Assembly: GCA_003225595.1 (NCBI GenBank)
Contig: QIAR01000283.1
Location: 1 to 5,929, forward strand
DNA: 5,929 bases
DNA from: Acidobacteriota bacterium
Lineage (GTDB): Bacteria > Acidobacteriota > Terriglobia > Terriglobales > Acidobacteriaceae
Direction: 5' to 3'
Positions within the stretch are counted from its first letter, which is position 1; each line of letters starts with the position of its first letter. The notes beneath the pieces were generated by a model. It was not told where the DNA came from and searched no databases. It saw nothing but the letters and a program-made list of their open reading frames with translations. Position numbers and translations under genes: made by a program. This document shows, one piece after another, positions 1 through 5,764 of the stretch.

Positions 1-1
1 C

Positions 2-109
2 GACTCCTGGTGGGATGTGCCTATCGCGGGGGTCTCGGAAACGAAGAGTGTTCGCGATGCCCGCCGCACCTACGAAACGAATGTGAAGCGGGAACGGCAT
101 TACATCTAA
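2..109 (+). CDS. iolD: 3D-(3,5/4)-trihydroxycyclohexane-1,2-dione acylhydrolase (IolD), C-terminal fragment
   Basis: The open frame entering from the left edge (codons in phase from base 2, stop TAA at 107-109) encodes 35 residues. They begin DSWWDVPIAGVSE and end KRERHYI. The WWDVP.A.VSE pattern, followed by a charged S-V-x-x-A-R-x-x-YE helix and a short aromatic end, is what I recall of the extreme C-terminus of IolD. IolD is the cytoplasmic thiamine-diphosphate enzyme that hydrolytically opens the diketo-inositol ring to 5-deoxy-glucuronate. The catalytic and ThDP-binding parts lie upstream of the window and cannot be judged. Identification rests on this short match plus the iolB gene directly downstream, whose product uses the IolD product. 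It is truncated only by the window edge, and its own stop looks intact. Confidence 0.78.
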   Translation, partial: DSWWDVPIAGVSETKSVRDARRTYETNVKRERHYI

Positions 110-138
110 ACCAAGGGGGCACAACGAAAGCCTCGGCA

Positions 139-153
139 GGCAAGCTAATTGCC
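139..153 (+). repeat. Small hairpin between iolD and iolB
   Basis: GGCAA (139-143) and TTGCC (149-153) form a 5-bp inverted repeat with a 5-base loop in the 86-base gap between the iolD stop and the iolB start. No T-run follows, so it does not look like an intrinsic terminator. At most it could be a weak intercistronic mRNA structure. A repeat this short can easily arise by chance. Confidence 0.25.
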
Positions 154-183
154 AGATTCGGTTCAACGGCTACTCTCGATTCC

Positions 184-190
184 GGGGAGG
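184..190 (+). promoter_or_regulatory. Ribosome binding site of iolB
   Basis: GGGGAGG lies five bases before the ATG at 196. It is a strong Shine-Dalgarno match and decides the iolB start. The frame stays open further upstream, to a GTG at 10, but that stretch overlaps the end of iolD and does not resemble IolB. Confidence 0.75.
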
Positions 191-195
191 TACAC

Positions 196-1092
196 ATGAC
201 AGGATCCTACTATGTGCAGGAGGTATTGAATCACTCAGTTCCGGTCGCGCAGCACAAATCTGGTGTCATGATTTCGATCACACGGGAACAAGCAAATTGG
301 AAAACGATCAACTTTTCTGTGCGCCGGTTGATGGCGGGGCAGTATTGGCAGAGCAACACGCGAAATGAAGAAGCCGCGCTTGTCATCTTGGGCGGAAAAG
401 CAATCGTGGATTGGGGGGAAGGACCACACGAAACTGGCGGACGCGAGGATGTCTTCAGCGGCTATCCGCACGCTGTCTATCTGCCGTGGGGCACCCCGTT
501 TGAGATCTCTGCGATCACGACATGTGAATTTGCGGACTGCCGCACTCCTTCTTCCGCGCGGCTCAGCCCGCGACTCATTGCCCCGGCGGATTGCCGAGAG
601 GAGATTCGTGGCGGAGGAAACTGCACTCGTCAAATCGTCGATGTGATTCGCCCCGAATTCCCTGCGGACAAGCTACTGATCTGCGAGGTCTATACGCCGA
701 GCGGAAATTGGTCGAGCTATCCTCCCCATAAGCATGACGTGCACAATCCCCCTGTTGAAGTGGACCTCGATGAAACCTACTACTACCGGATTAGCAAGCC
801 CGAAGGATATGCGTTCCAGCGCCTGTACGACGCGGCGGGCACGCGCGACGACACCTTGACTGTGGTGGATGGCGATCTCGTGCTGATTAAGGATGGTTAC
901 CATCCCGTTGTCGCGGCGCATGGATATGACGTGTATTACCTGAACGTTCTTGCCGGTAGCGCGCGTTCCATGGCTGCCAGTGATGACCCACGCTACGCAC
1001 ATCTGCGCAAGACCCGTTTCGAGCGCGATCCCCGCGTGCCCTTGGTTCGTGCCGAGCCGTCAGACGCAAGTTCGTATTGTGAGGGCTGTTGA
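196..1092 (+). CDS. iolB: 5-deoxy-glucuronate isomerase (IolB)
   Basis: This encodes a 298-residue protein of the KduI/IolB bicupin family, cytoplasmic, with no signal peptide or membrane segment. IolB isomerises 5-deoxy-D-glucuronate (the IolD product) to 2-deoxy-5-keto-D-gluconate. The C-terminal cupin is highly characteristic. It has YPPHKHDVHNPP at 175-186, giving the HxH pair H178/H180, then DETYYYR at 192-198 (E193), FQRLYD at 207-212, DGDLVLIKDGYHPV at 225-238 (H236) and GYDVYYLNVLAG at 243-254. By analogy with other cupins, H178, H180, probably E193 and H236 would bind the metal. The start is set by the GGGGAGG site. It follows iolD by 86 bases, as expected for one operon. The protein is somewhat longer than the roughly 270 residues usual for IolB and ends in a Cys-rich tail (YCEGC, 294-298) that I do not recognise from the family. 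Function is well supported; the role of the tail is unknown. Confidence 0.94.
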   Translation: MTGSYYVQEVLNHSVPVAQHKSGVMISITREQANWKTINFSVRRLMAGQYWQSNTRNEEAALVILGGKAIVDWGEGPHETGGREDVFSGYPHAVYLPWGTPFEISAITTCEFADCRTPSSARLSPRLIAPADCREEIRGGGNCTRQIVDVIRPEFPADKLLICEVYTPSGNWSSYPPHKHDVHNPPVEVDLDETYYYRISKPEGYAFQRLYDAAGTRDDTLTVVDGDLVLIKDGYHPVVAAHGYDVYYLNVLAGSARSMAASDDPRYAHLRKTRFERDPRVPLVRAEPSDASSYCEGC

Positions 1093-1157
1093 GTTGCGAT
1101 CCGGCTCTCGGGAGTCAATTGGAAACTGAATTGTGCGCTTCGTCACCGAATCGCAAC
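1093..1157 (+). repeat. Inverted repeats in the iolB-dehydrogenase gap
   Basis: An exact 8-bp inverted repeat starts directly after the iolB stop: GTTGCGAT (1093-1100) pairs with ATCGCAAC (1150-1157). Inside its 49-base loop lie two smaller ones: CTC/GAG (1106-1108 with 1112-1114) and CAATT/AATTG (1116-1120 with 1129-1133). A run of six T follows at 1162-1167. The arrangement could fold as a branched stem followed by U's (attenuator or partial terminator), or the outer repeat could be a spaced protein-binding site. The long loop makes a classical intrinsic terminator unlikely. The bases are seen directly; function is inference. Confidence 0.35.
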
Positions 1158-1190
1158 CGGATTTTTTCACTGCGCAAACGGACTCCAAGA

Positions 1191-1196
1191 AAGGAG
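1191..1196 (+). promoter_or_regulatory. Ribosome binding site of the Gfo/Idh dehydrogenase gene
   Basis: AAGGAG lies nine bases before the ATG at 1206, a good Shine-Dalgarno match that supports this start. The encoded N-terminus then leads straight into the Rossmann GxGxxG motif, as is usual for the family. Confidence 0.7.
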
Positions 1197-1205
1197 AAGT
1201 AGGGA

Positions 1206-2198
1206 ATGTTACACAAGACCGGAATCGTTGGAGCGGGAGGCGTTGGCTGCATACACGCCGCCATTCTGGCCAAGGATTCCCGGGTCAAACTGCAGAGTTT
1301 TTTTGACATCGAAGCAGCTCGCGCACAAACGATGGCGAGCCGATTTGGCGGACATGCCGCGCGCTCAATCGAGGAGCTTCTTCAAGAATGCGATGCCGTG
1401 TTCGTTTGCACTCCGAACACCACGCATGAGCAAGTAGCTATGAAGGTTCTCGAAGCCGGCAAGCATGTTTTTTGTGAAAAACCCTTCGCATTGAATCTTG
1501 ACTCCGCCACCCGGCTGCGCGACCGCGCCGTGCGCTCCGGCGTGATCTATCAAGTGGGTCACAACCGCCGTTTTGCCCCGGTTTACAAGGTTTTGAAGCA
1601 GGCGATTGAGAGCAATGAGCTTCTCCCGCTTTCCGTCCACGCCAAAATGAACCGCGGCGAACTGGTCAATCCGCCTTGGGTTTGGAACGCCAGCCTCACC
1701 GGAGGCTTTCTGTATGAAACACCGGTTCACATGTTCGATCTGATGACTTTTTTCTTCGGGAAGGTCGAATGGGTAGAGGTCTCTGCGCGCTCTCACGAGC
1801 ATGGGGAACTTGATGATTTTTCGATCCTCCTGTGCTTCCAATCCGGTCTGCAGGCCACCATGAAAACCTATGCGCACGCCAGCTGGCATTTTCCCTTCGA
1901 ACGCTTTGAGGTCTACGGAATGCACTCGACGTACGAGACGTTTGAGATGGAGAGAATCTCCTTCACCAAAGGGCTGGAGTCCCAAACGACGACGTATGAT
2001 TTCTCTCTCGCGTCCATGCATGAGAAATGGGGCTACATAGAGGAAGACCGGCTTTTTGTGGACGCCCTCGAAGGCAAATCAGCCGCGCCTGTCACCGCCG
2101 ATGACGGATACAATGTCGTCGAATTGATCGAAACCTGTTATCAAAGTGCCAGGGAAGGCACGCGCGTCAGCTCGGGCGCACTCGTCAGGAAATATTAA
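1206..2198 (+). CDS. Gfo/Idh/MocA family NAD(P)-dependent dehydrogenase, inositol 2-dehydrogenase-like
   Basis: This 330-residue cytoplasmic protein has the full two-domain Gfo/Idh/MocA layout. An N-terminal Rossmann fold carries GIVGAGGVG at 6-14, FFDIEAARA at 32-40 (its Asp favours NAD over NADP), VFVCTPNTTH at 65-74 and CEKPFAL at 90-96 (catalytic-type K92). A C-terminal alpha/beta domain follows, with GGFLYETPVHMFDLM at 166-180. In this operon the natural role is oxidation of myo- or another inositol to inosose (IolG step), feeding the IolE-like protein encoded one base downstream. H175 matches the catalytic His of IolG, but the position usually held by Asp (DxxxH, D172/H176 in the Bacillus subtilis enzyme) is Glu171 here, and the surrounding segment differs from classical IolG. 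Substrate could therefore be scyllo-inositol or another cyclitol or sugar. The family is certain; the iolG name is not, so no symbol is given. Length is normal. Confidence 0.9.
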   Translation: MLHKTGIVGAGGVGCIHAAILAKDSRVKLQSFFDIEAARAQTMASRFGGHAARSIEELLQECDAVFVCTPNTTHEQVAMKVLEAGKHVFCEKPFALNLDSATRLRDRAVRSGVIYQVGHNRRFAPVYKVLKQAIESNELLPLSVHAKMNRGELVNPPWVWNASLTGGFLYETPVHMFDLMTFFFGKVEWVEVSARSHEHGELDDFSILLCFQSGLQATMKTYAHASWHFPFERFEVYGMHSTYETFEMERISFTKGLESQTTTYDFSLASMHEKWGYIEEDRLFVDALEGKSAAPVTADDGYNVVELIETCYQSAREGTRVSSGALVRKY

Positions 2199-2199
2199 G

Positions 2200-3153
2200 A
2201 TGGATCGATTTTCGGGGCGTATTCACTTTGCCTCGGCGCCCGTCAGCTGGGGAGTGCAGGACGATCCCGGGCCGGCCTGGGAACAGGGCTATGAGCAAAT
2301 CCTCCAGGAAATTATTTCCGCCGGCTACACGGGAACGGAGCTGGGACCTTACGGTTATTTCCCTACCGATCCCATGGTTTTGAACAAGACCTTGCAGCAC
2401 ATGGGATTGAGGTTGCTGTCCTCCTTTGTTCCCGTTCCCATCACTGATCCATCGAAAATCGCAAAAGTGATCGAACATGTCCGCAGGGTCGGTTCCCTTC
2501 TTTCCGCCTTGGGAGCCAAACTCCTGGTTTTGTCCGATTGGCAAACCTCGGAGCGCCGACAAATCGCGGGCCGCGTTCCGGTGAACGCAAGTAAATCCTT
2601 GAGTGCCGCTCAATGGAAGCAAGTGGGAGCAGTCATTGGCGATGTCGAGAGTGCCGCCGCGGAATTCGGCTTGTGCCTTGTCTTCCATCCCCATGTCGCC
2701 ACTTTTGTGGAAACTCCCTTGGAGGTGGAATCCCTCTTCAATGCACTCGCGGCTACGCAGGTCGGTTTGTGCCTTGATACAGGACATTGTGTTTATGGAG
2801 GCGGAGATCCGACCGAGGAGGCAAGAAAATATCGTTCGCTGCTTCGCTACTTACATATCAAGGACGTGAACGCCAGTGTTCTCGGCGAGGCGCGGCGGAA
2901 GAAACTCGATTTCGAAGGGGCTGTTGGCGCTGGTGTGTTCTCCCGAATTGGAGAAGGCTGTATTGATTTTGAGGCTTTCTTCCGCTTTCTGGCCGAAAGC
3001 CAGTATTCGGGATGGCTGGTCGTGGAACAGGATGTGATCTACGGTAAGGCAGCGATCCCGCCAGTAGAAAGTATGCGTGCCAGTTTGGATTACCTGAAGA
3101 AAGTGATTTCGAAGCTGGAATCTTCCGTAAGCATTGCACAACAGAAGATCTAA
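2200..3153 (+). CDS. iolE: IolE-type inosose dehydratase / sugar phosphate isomerase-epimerase family TIM barrel
   Basis: This encodes a 317-residue cytoplasmic protein of the xylose-isomerase-like TIM-barrel superfamily. Motifs in order are APVSWGV at 13-19, GTELGPYGYFP at 45-55, LNKTL at 61-65, LCLVFHPHVATFVET at 158-172, CLDTGH at 191-196, LHIKDV at 218-223, GVFSRIGEGCIDF at 245-257 and YSGWLVVEQD at 269-278. The order, spacing and the GEGCIDF...YSGW.VVE end match IolE (2-keto-myo-inositol dehydratase), which removes water from inosose to give the diketone used by IolD. By superfamily analogy the metal ligands would be near E171, D193, H219 and E276. The start is ATG 2200, one base after the dehydrogenase stop, with AGGA at 2187-2190 as binding site. 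This spacing implies translational coupling. A longer frame from 2146 would overlap the upstream gene by 53 bases and adds nothing family-like. Related inosose isomerases (IolI) and epimerases share the fold, so the exact reaction is probable rather than proven. Confidence 0.82.
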   Translation: MDRFSGRIHFASAPVSWGVQDDPGPAWEQGYEQILQEIISAGYTGTELGPYGYFPTDPMVLNKTLQHMGLRLLSSFVPVPITDPSKIAKVIEHVRRVGSLLSALGAKLLVLSDWQTSERRQIAGRVPVNASKSLSAAQWKQVGAVIGDVESAAAEFGLCLVFHPHVATFVETPLEVESLFNALAATQVGLCLDTGHCVYGGGDPTEEARKYRSLLRYLHIKDVNASVLGEARRKKLDFEGAVGAGVFSRIGEGCIDFEAFFRFLAESQYSGWLVVEQDVIYGKAAIPPVESMRASLDYLKKVISKLESSVSIAQQKI

Positions 3154-3184
3154 AAAGAGCCTCTAATTCTGCGGGGAGTATCCT
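3154..3184. other. Convergent intergenic junction, no terminator seen
   Basis: Only 31 bases separate the stop of the plus-strand IolE-type gene and the stop of the minus-strand GH4 gene. There is a short AAAA run directly after the plus-strand stop, but I see no stable GC-rich hairpin with a T-run on either strand. Termination is therefore either Rho-dependent or occurs inside the opposing gene. Confidence 0.6.
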
Positions 3185-4540
3185 TCAAGCAGCCTGCAAT
3201 TTCATTTGCGCTCCAAAAGCATTGATATATTGCGCCAAGACTTCACGGGCGACCTCGGGCCGGGCCACCAGTGGATTCTTCATTAAGGCCGCGAGTGCCG
3301 CTTCGCGTGAGCGTTCCACCGATGCCCGAACCGTCAGGCGTTCGTATTCCTTCACCTGCAACAGCAACGGTCGGACTGCTTCCGGCGCGTGGCCCACGGG
3401 AGGTACTTGAACTCCGCTGGAGGAAACCTGGCAGGGGAGTTCCACCGCATCATTGGAATCCAGATCTTCCAGGGCTTTGAGGTTGCGAACGGTGAGCGGT
3501 ATCAAGCTCGGCCGCTCCGAATGCAAAGCCTGCAGCACGAGCAGTGCGATTCGTTCATAACCCGAAAACTTCGAGTATAGTTCCTGGTTTTCCTTGCGCT
3601 GCTCGCCTGCTGTCGCCTCGATGCTGAAATAGGAAGCGTTCCGCTCGCGCAGATAGTTTTCGTAAATTCCAATAAGTTCCGGTTCGGAAGCCCGCGCAAG
3701 TTTCTCGAACAACTTTGTGTTCATGGCTGCGACGGCTTCGCCGCGCGATTTCCCGTTGCGCCGCGTATTTTCATACGCCGTTTTGGGAAAGTAATAGAAG
3801 TAGAGATACTCCGTCGGCAGTAGTGCAAGTTTTTGAATGAACTGGATGGGAAAAAGTTCATGCCGGTAGCACTTCTGGATCAGCGCAGGAGAAGAGAGAA
3901 TTTTCGGCAGGAGTTCCGCGTCATCCCCGTCCCGGATGGACCGCACCCAGCCAAGATGATTCAGGCCAAGATAGTCGAACCTGAGCTCGAACGGGTTCCG
4001 GTCCAGCGCTTTCGCGATCGACTCGAAGGTCTCCAACGGTGTGTCGCACACACCCAGAATACGGATTCCAGAATAGTTCAGAATTCCCTGCGAAATGATT
4101 CCAACCGGGTTCGTAAAATTAATGACCGTCGCGTTCGGAGCGACGCGCTCGGTCAGGCGCGCGTATTCCAGCATCGCCGCCAGATTTCGCATCGCGCAGG
4201 CGAACCCGCCGGCGCCCACAGTTTCCTGCCCAACCAGCCCGTGAGCAAGCGCAATGGTTTCGTCTTTCACGCGTGCATCGATGCCGCCGACACGAATGCT
4301 CGTGATCACGTAATCCGCACCTTCCACTGCGCGGTCAAGATCGGAAAAAAAGCTCAACCGGGCGCTGAGACCGCTTCGCCTGGCCATGGCTTCCGCGACC
4401 CGTCCCACCACCGCGAGCCGTTCACGGTCGATGTCCCAAAAGGCCAGCTCTTCTAACCTCATGTTCTCCCCTGCGCCGGCAAGACCGTGAACCAACAGTG
4501 GAGTCCTAACTCCCGCGGCTCCGATAAGGGTGATTTTCAT
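3185..4540 (-). CDS. Family 4 glycoside hydrolase (NAD+/metal-dependent, 6-phospho-glycosidase-like, CelF/GlvA type)
   Basis: This 451-residue cytoplasmic protein is a typical GH4 enzyme in length and motifs. An N-terminal Rossmann fold begins MKITLIGAAG (1-10), followed by FWDID at 34-38, YVITSIRVGG at 77-86, GQETVGAGGFA at 104-114, VINFTNPVGI at 139-148, GVCDTPLE at 163-170, YLGLNHLGW at 190-198 and PTEYLYFYY at 242-250. GH4 enzymes cleave glycosidic bonds by transient oxidation at C3 with bound NAD+ and a divalent metal. The metal ligands here should be C165 and H195, and the base a Tyr in the 245-250 segment. NFTNPVG and GLNHLGW point to the phospho-glycosidase branch, with CDTP in the signature position. 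I chose the ATG at 4540 because family members start at MKI; an in-frame ATG at 4558 would add six residues, and neither has a strong binding site. It lies 85 bases downstream of a PfkB kinase gene, probably the same transcript. The substrate is unknown, and no PTS gene is visible. Confidence 0.88.
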   Translation of the reverse strand: MKITLIGAAGVRTPLLVHGLAGAGENMRLEELAFWDIDRERLAVVGRVAEAMARRSGLSARLSFFSDLDRAVEGADYVITSIRVGGIDARVKDETIALAHGLVGQETVGAGGFACAMRNLAAMLEYARLTERVAPNATVINFTNPVGIISQGILNYSGIRILGVCDTPLETFESIAKALDRNPFELRFDYLGLNHLGWVRSIRDGDDAELLPKILSSPALIQKCYRHELFPIQFIQKLALLPTEYLYFYYFPKTAYENTRRNGKSRGEAVAAMNTKLFEKLARASEPELIGIYENYLRERNASYFSIEATAGEQRKENQELYSKFSGYERIALLVLQALHSERPSLIPLTVRNLKALEDLDSNDAVELPCQVSSSGVQVPPVGHAPEAVRPLLLQVKEYERLTVRASVERSREAALAALMKNPLVARPEVAREVLAQYINAFGAQMKLQAA

Positions 4541-4571
4541 GATGCTGTTGTTCCGCATGCGCCGATGTTCC

Positions 4572-4591
4572 CGGCGTCGGGCCTAACGCCG
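4572..4591 (-). repeat. Intercistronic hairpin between kinase and GH4 genes
   Basis: CGGCGT (4572-4577) and ACGCCG (4586-4591) make a perfect 6-bp GC-rich stem with an 8-base loop in the 85-base gap between the kinase stop and the GH4 start. On the minus strand no T-run follows, so it is not a standard terminator. It could stabilise or process the mRNA or modulate expression of the downstream gene. Function is inference. Confidence 0.35.
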
Positions 4592-4625
4592 CACCTTTCG
4601 TATCGCCACTTATGCGAACGACCCG

Positions 4626-5570
4626 TCAGATTCGTTTCATCAGCTTCAACAGCTTTACGCGCGAAGGAATTGCTGACGAACCTCCGGGGCATGTGGTGGC
4701 AATTGCACCGCAGACATTTCCTGCTCGAAGGCAGTCTTCCAGGGACCACCCGGAAAGATAGCCATGGAGAAAGCCTCCGTTGAAGGCATCGCCGGCACCG
4801 GTTGCATCCGTAGCGCGAATATGAATGGACTTCACGCGCAAAAGTTTTCCGTCTTGAACCATAATGCAGCCGTTGCGCCCAAGCTTGACTACCGGTACGC
4901 GAACCCATTGCGCCAATTTCCTTGCAGCTCTCTCCACAGACTTCTCGGCAGTCATTGCCCGTGCCTCGAGTTCGTTGGGAAACGTGAAATGACACTCCCG
5001 CAGAAGAGCGGGCAATCGGGGGGAGTGCAACACTTCCGGGTTCCACCCGATGTCCATGGAAATCGTTAAGCCTTGTGAGCGCAGTTTGCGAATGGCGGGG
5101 GTCCATATCTGGAGAGGCGCCACAGCGCAGGCCAGGTGCAGGTGCTTTGCCTTCTGAAACTGCCGGCGCACGGCTGGACGCATCAATAATGTGTGCAGTC
5201 TGTGGTTGATGGCGTCGTGAGTTATCATCATGCGGTCGCCGTCGTATGCGGCGCAGACCGTCATTGCCGTCGGAAACTTTGCGCTGAACTCACAAGCCCC
5301 CGCGAAAATTCCGCTCCGGACCAACTTCTGCCACGCCGGGTTCCTCCGAGCGTCTTTACCAACTCTCGTGACGACCGCCGTCGGAGTTCCGAGTCCGGCC
5401 GCAACAAGAGCTGTAGTAGCGAGGCCACCCCCCGGAAATTCCGCGAAGTGTTCCGTTTTCACCTCTTCCCCGATCTTTGGTGCCCTGGGGAGCTTGTAAA
5501 AAACCAGATCTAAAAAGAACTCGCCAAACACGACCAGGTCCACGCGGGCCCGCGCAGAAGGAGAAGTCAT
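4626..5570 (-). CDS. PfkB (ribokinase) family carbohydrate kinase
   Basis: This encodes a 314-residue cytoplasmic sugar or nucleoside kinase. Seen in order are DLVVFGEFFLDLVF at 11-24, the substrate-binding FPGGGLATTAL at 45-55, TRVGKD at 68-73, TAMTVCAAYDGDRMM at 101-115, the mid-domain segment FPNELEA at 197-203, VVKLGRNGC at 227-235 and the PfkB signature TDATGAGDAFNGGF at 254-267. That signature carries the GAGD anion hole and catalytic base D261. Length is normal for the family. It phosphorylates a hydroxyl of a small carbohydrate with ATP; the substrate cannot be read from the sequence. Its N-terminal region does not resemble IolC, so I do not assign the inositol-pathway kinase. The start is uncertain: ATG 5570, ATG 5585 and GTG 5597 are all in frame and none has a convincing binding site. 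ATG 5570 gives the shortest extra leader. It is the first gene of a two-gene unit with the GH4 hydrolase. Confidence 0.88.
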   Translation of the reverse strand: MTSPSARARVDLVVFGEFFLDLVFYKLPRAPKIGEEVKTEHFAEFPGGGLATTALVAAGLGTPTAVVTRVGKDARRNPAWQKLVRSGIFAGACEFSAKFPTAMTVCAAYDGDRMMITHDAINHRLHTLLMRPAVRRQFQKAKHLHLACAVAPLQIWTPAIRKLRSQGLTISMDIGWNPEVLHSPRLPALLRECHFTFPNELEARAMTAEKSVERAARKLAQWVRVPVVKLGRNGCIMVQDGKLLRVKSIHIRATDATGAGDAFNGGFLHGYLSGWSLEDCLRAGNVCGAIATTCPGGSSAIPSRVKLLKLMKRI

Positions 5571-5628
5571 CGCGCGCACGATCATAACAGGGGTCACTCA
5601 CACAGACCAACAAAAAGGGCAAAAACAT

Positions 5629-5640
5629 CGAAACGTTTTG
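5629..5640 (-). promoter_or_regulatory. LacI/GalR-type operator-like palindrome upstream of the kinase gene
   Basis: CGAAACGTTTTG is a near-perfect palindrome around a central CpG: the inner AAACGTTT (5631-5638) is exact, and the outer C/G also pairs. It fits the AAnCGnTT core typical of LacI-family operators controlling sugar genes. It lies about 60 bases before the preferred kinase start (32 before the furthest possible one), next to a TATACC stretch on the minus strand that could be a -10 box. No convincing -35 box was found. No regulator gene is in the window. Confidence 0.4.
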
Positions 5641-5729
5641 GTATAGAAAGAATCTTAGATCCGCAGCGGACGCGGCGATTCTGGACGAATGGTCGGCAAG
5701 CTGAGCCGAAAAATCACCTTTCGCGACGC

Positions 5730-5750
5730 CGGCCTACCAACGCCAGGCCG
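5730..5750 (-). terminator. Possible weak terminator hairpin after the VOC gene
   Basis: CGGCCT (5730-5735) and AGGCCG (5745-5750) form a perfect 6-bp stem with a 9-base loop, 14 bases past the VOC stop on the minus strand. A run of five T on the minus strand (5709-5713) comes only about 16 bases after the stem, further than in a standard intrinsic terminator. It may end VOC transcription imperfectly, allowing read-through into the kinase gene. Confidence 0.35.
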
Positions 5751-5764
5751 CCGATCGCTGGGGG

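Noticed and set aside
10..195. In-frame upstream extension of iolB from a GTG at 10
   Set aside because: It overlaps the iolD end in another frame, encodes low-complexity non-family sequence, and the GGGGAGG site points clearly to ATG 196.
1365..2021. Long minus-strand open frame (218 codons) inside the dehydrogenase gene
   Set aside because: The opposite strand encodes a complete, motif-rich Gfo/Idh protein, and this frame has no recognisable domain.
2146..2199. Upstream extension of the IolE-type protein
   Set aside because: It would overlap the dehydrogenase gene by 53 bases, and the added residues do not match the family; ATG 2200 with AGGA upstream is better.
3146..3158. 13-base direct repeat AGATCTAAAAAGA, also at 5506-5518
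   Set aside because: One copy spans a gene end and the other lies inside the kinase coding region. One chance 13-mer match in a window this size is not surprising, and no mobile-element features flank either copy.
3833..4456. Plus-strand open frame of 207 codons within the GH4 gene
   Set aside because: It is antisense to conserved GH4 motifs and Arg-rich, with no domain; it is a coding shadow.
4537..5106. Minus-strand open frame of 189 codons overlapping the kinase gene
   Set aside because: It lies in another frame over the PfkB signature region, with composition typical of a shifted frame and no family match.
4626..5570. Assigning the PfkB kinase as IolC
   Set aside because: Only the general PfkB motifs are shared. 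The N-terminal segment does not look like IolC, and the gene is on the opposite strand, paired with GH4 rather than with the iol genes.
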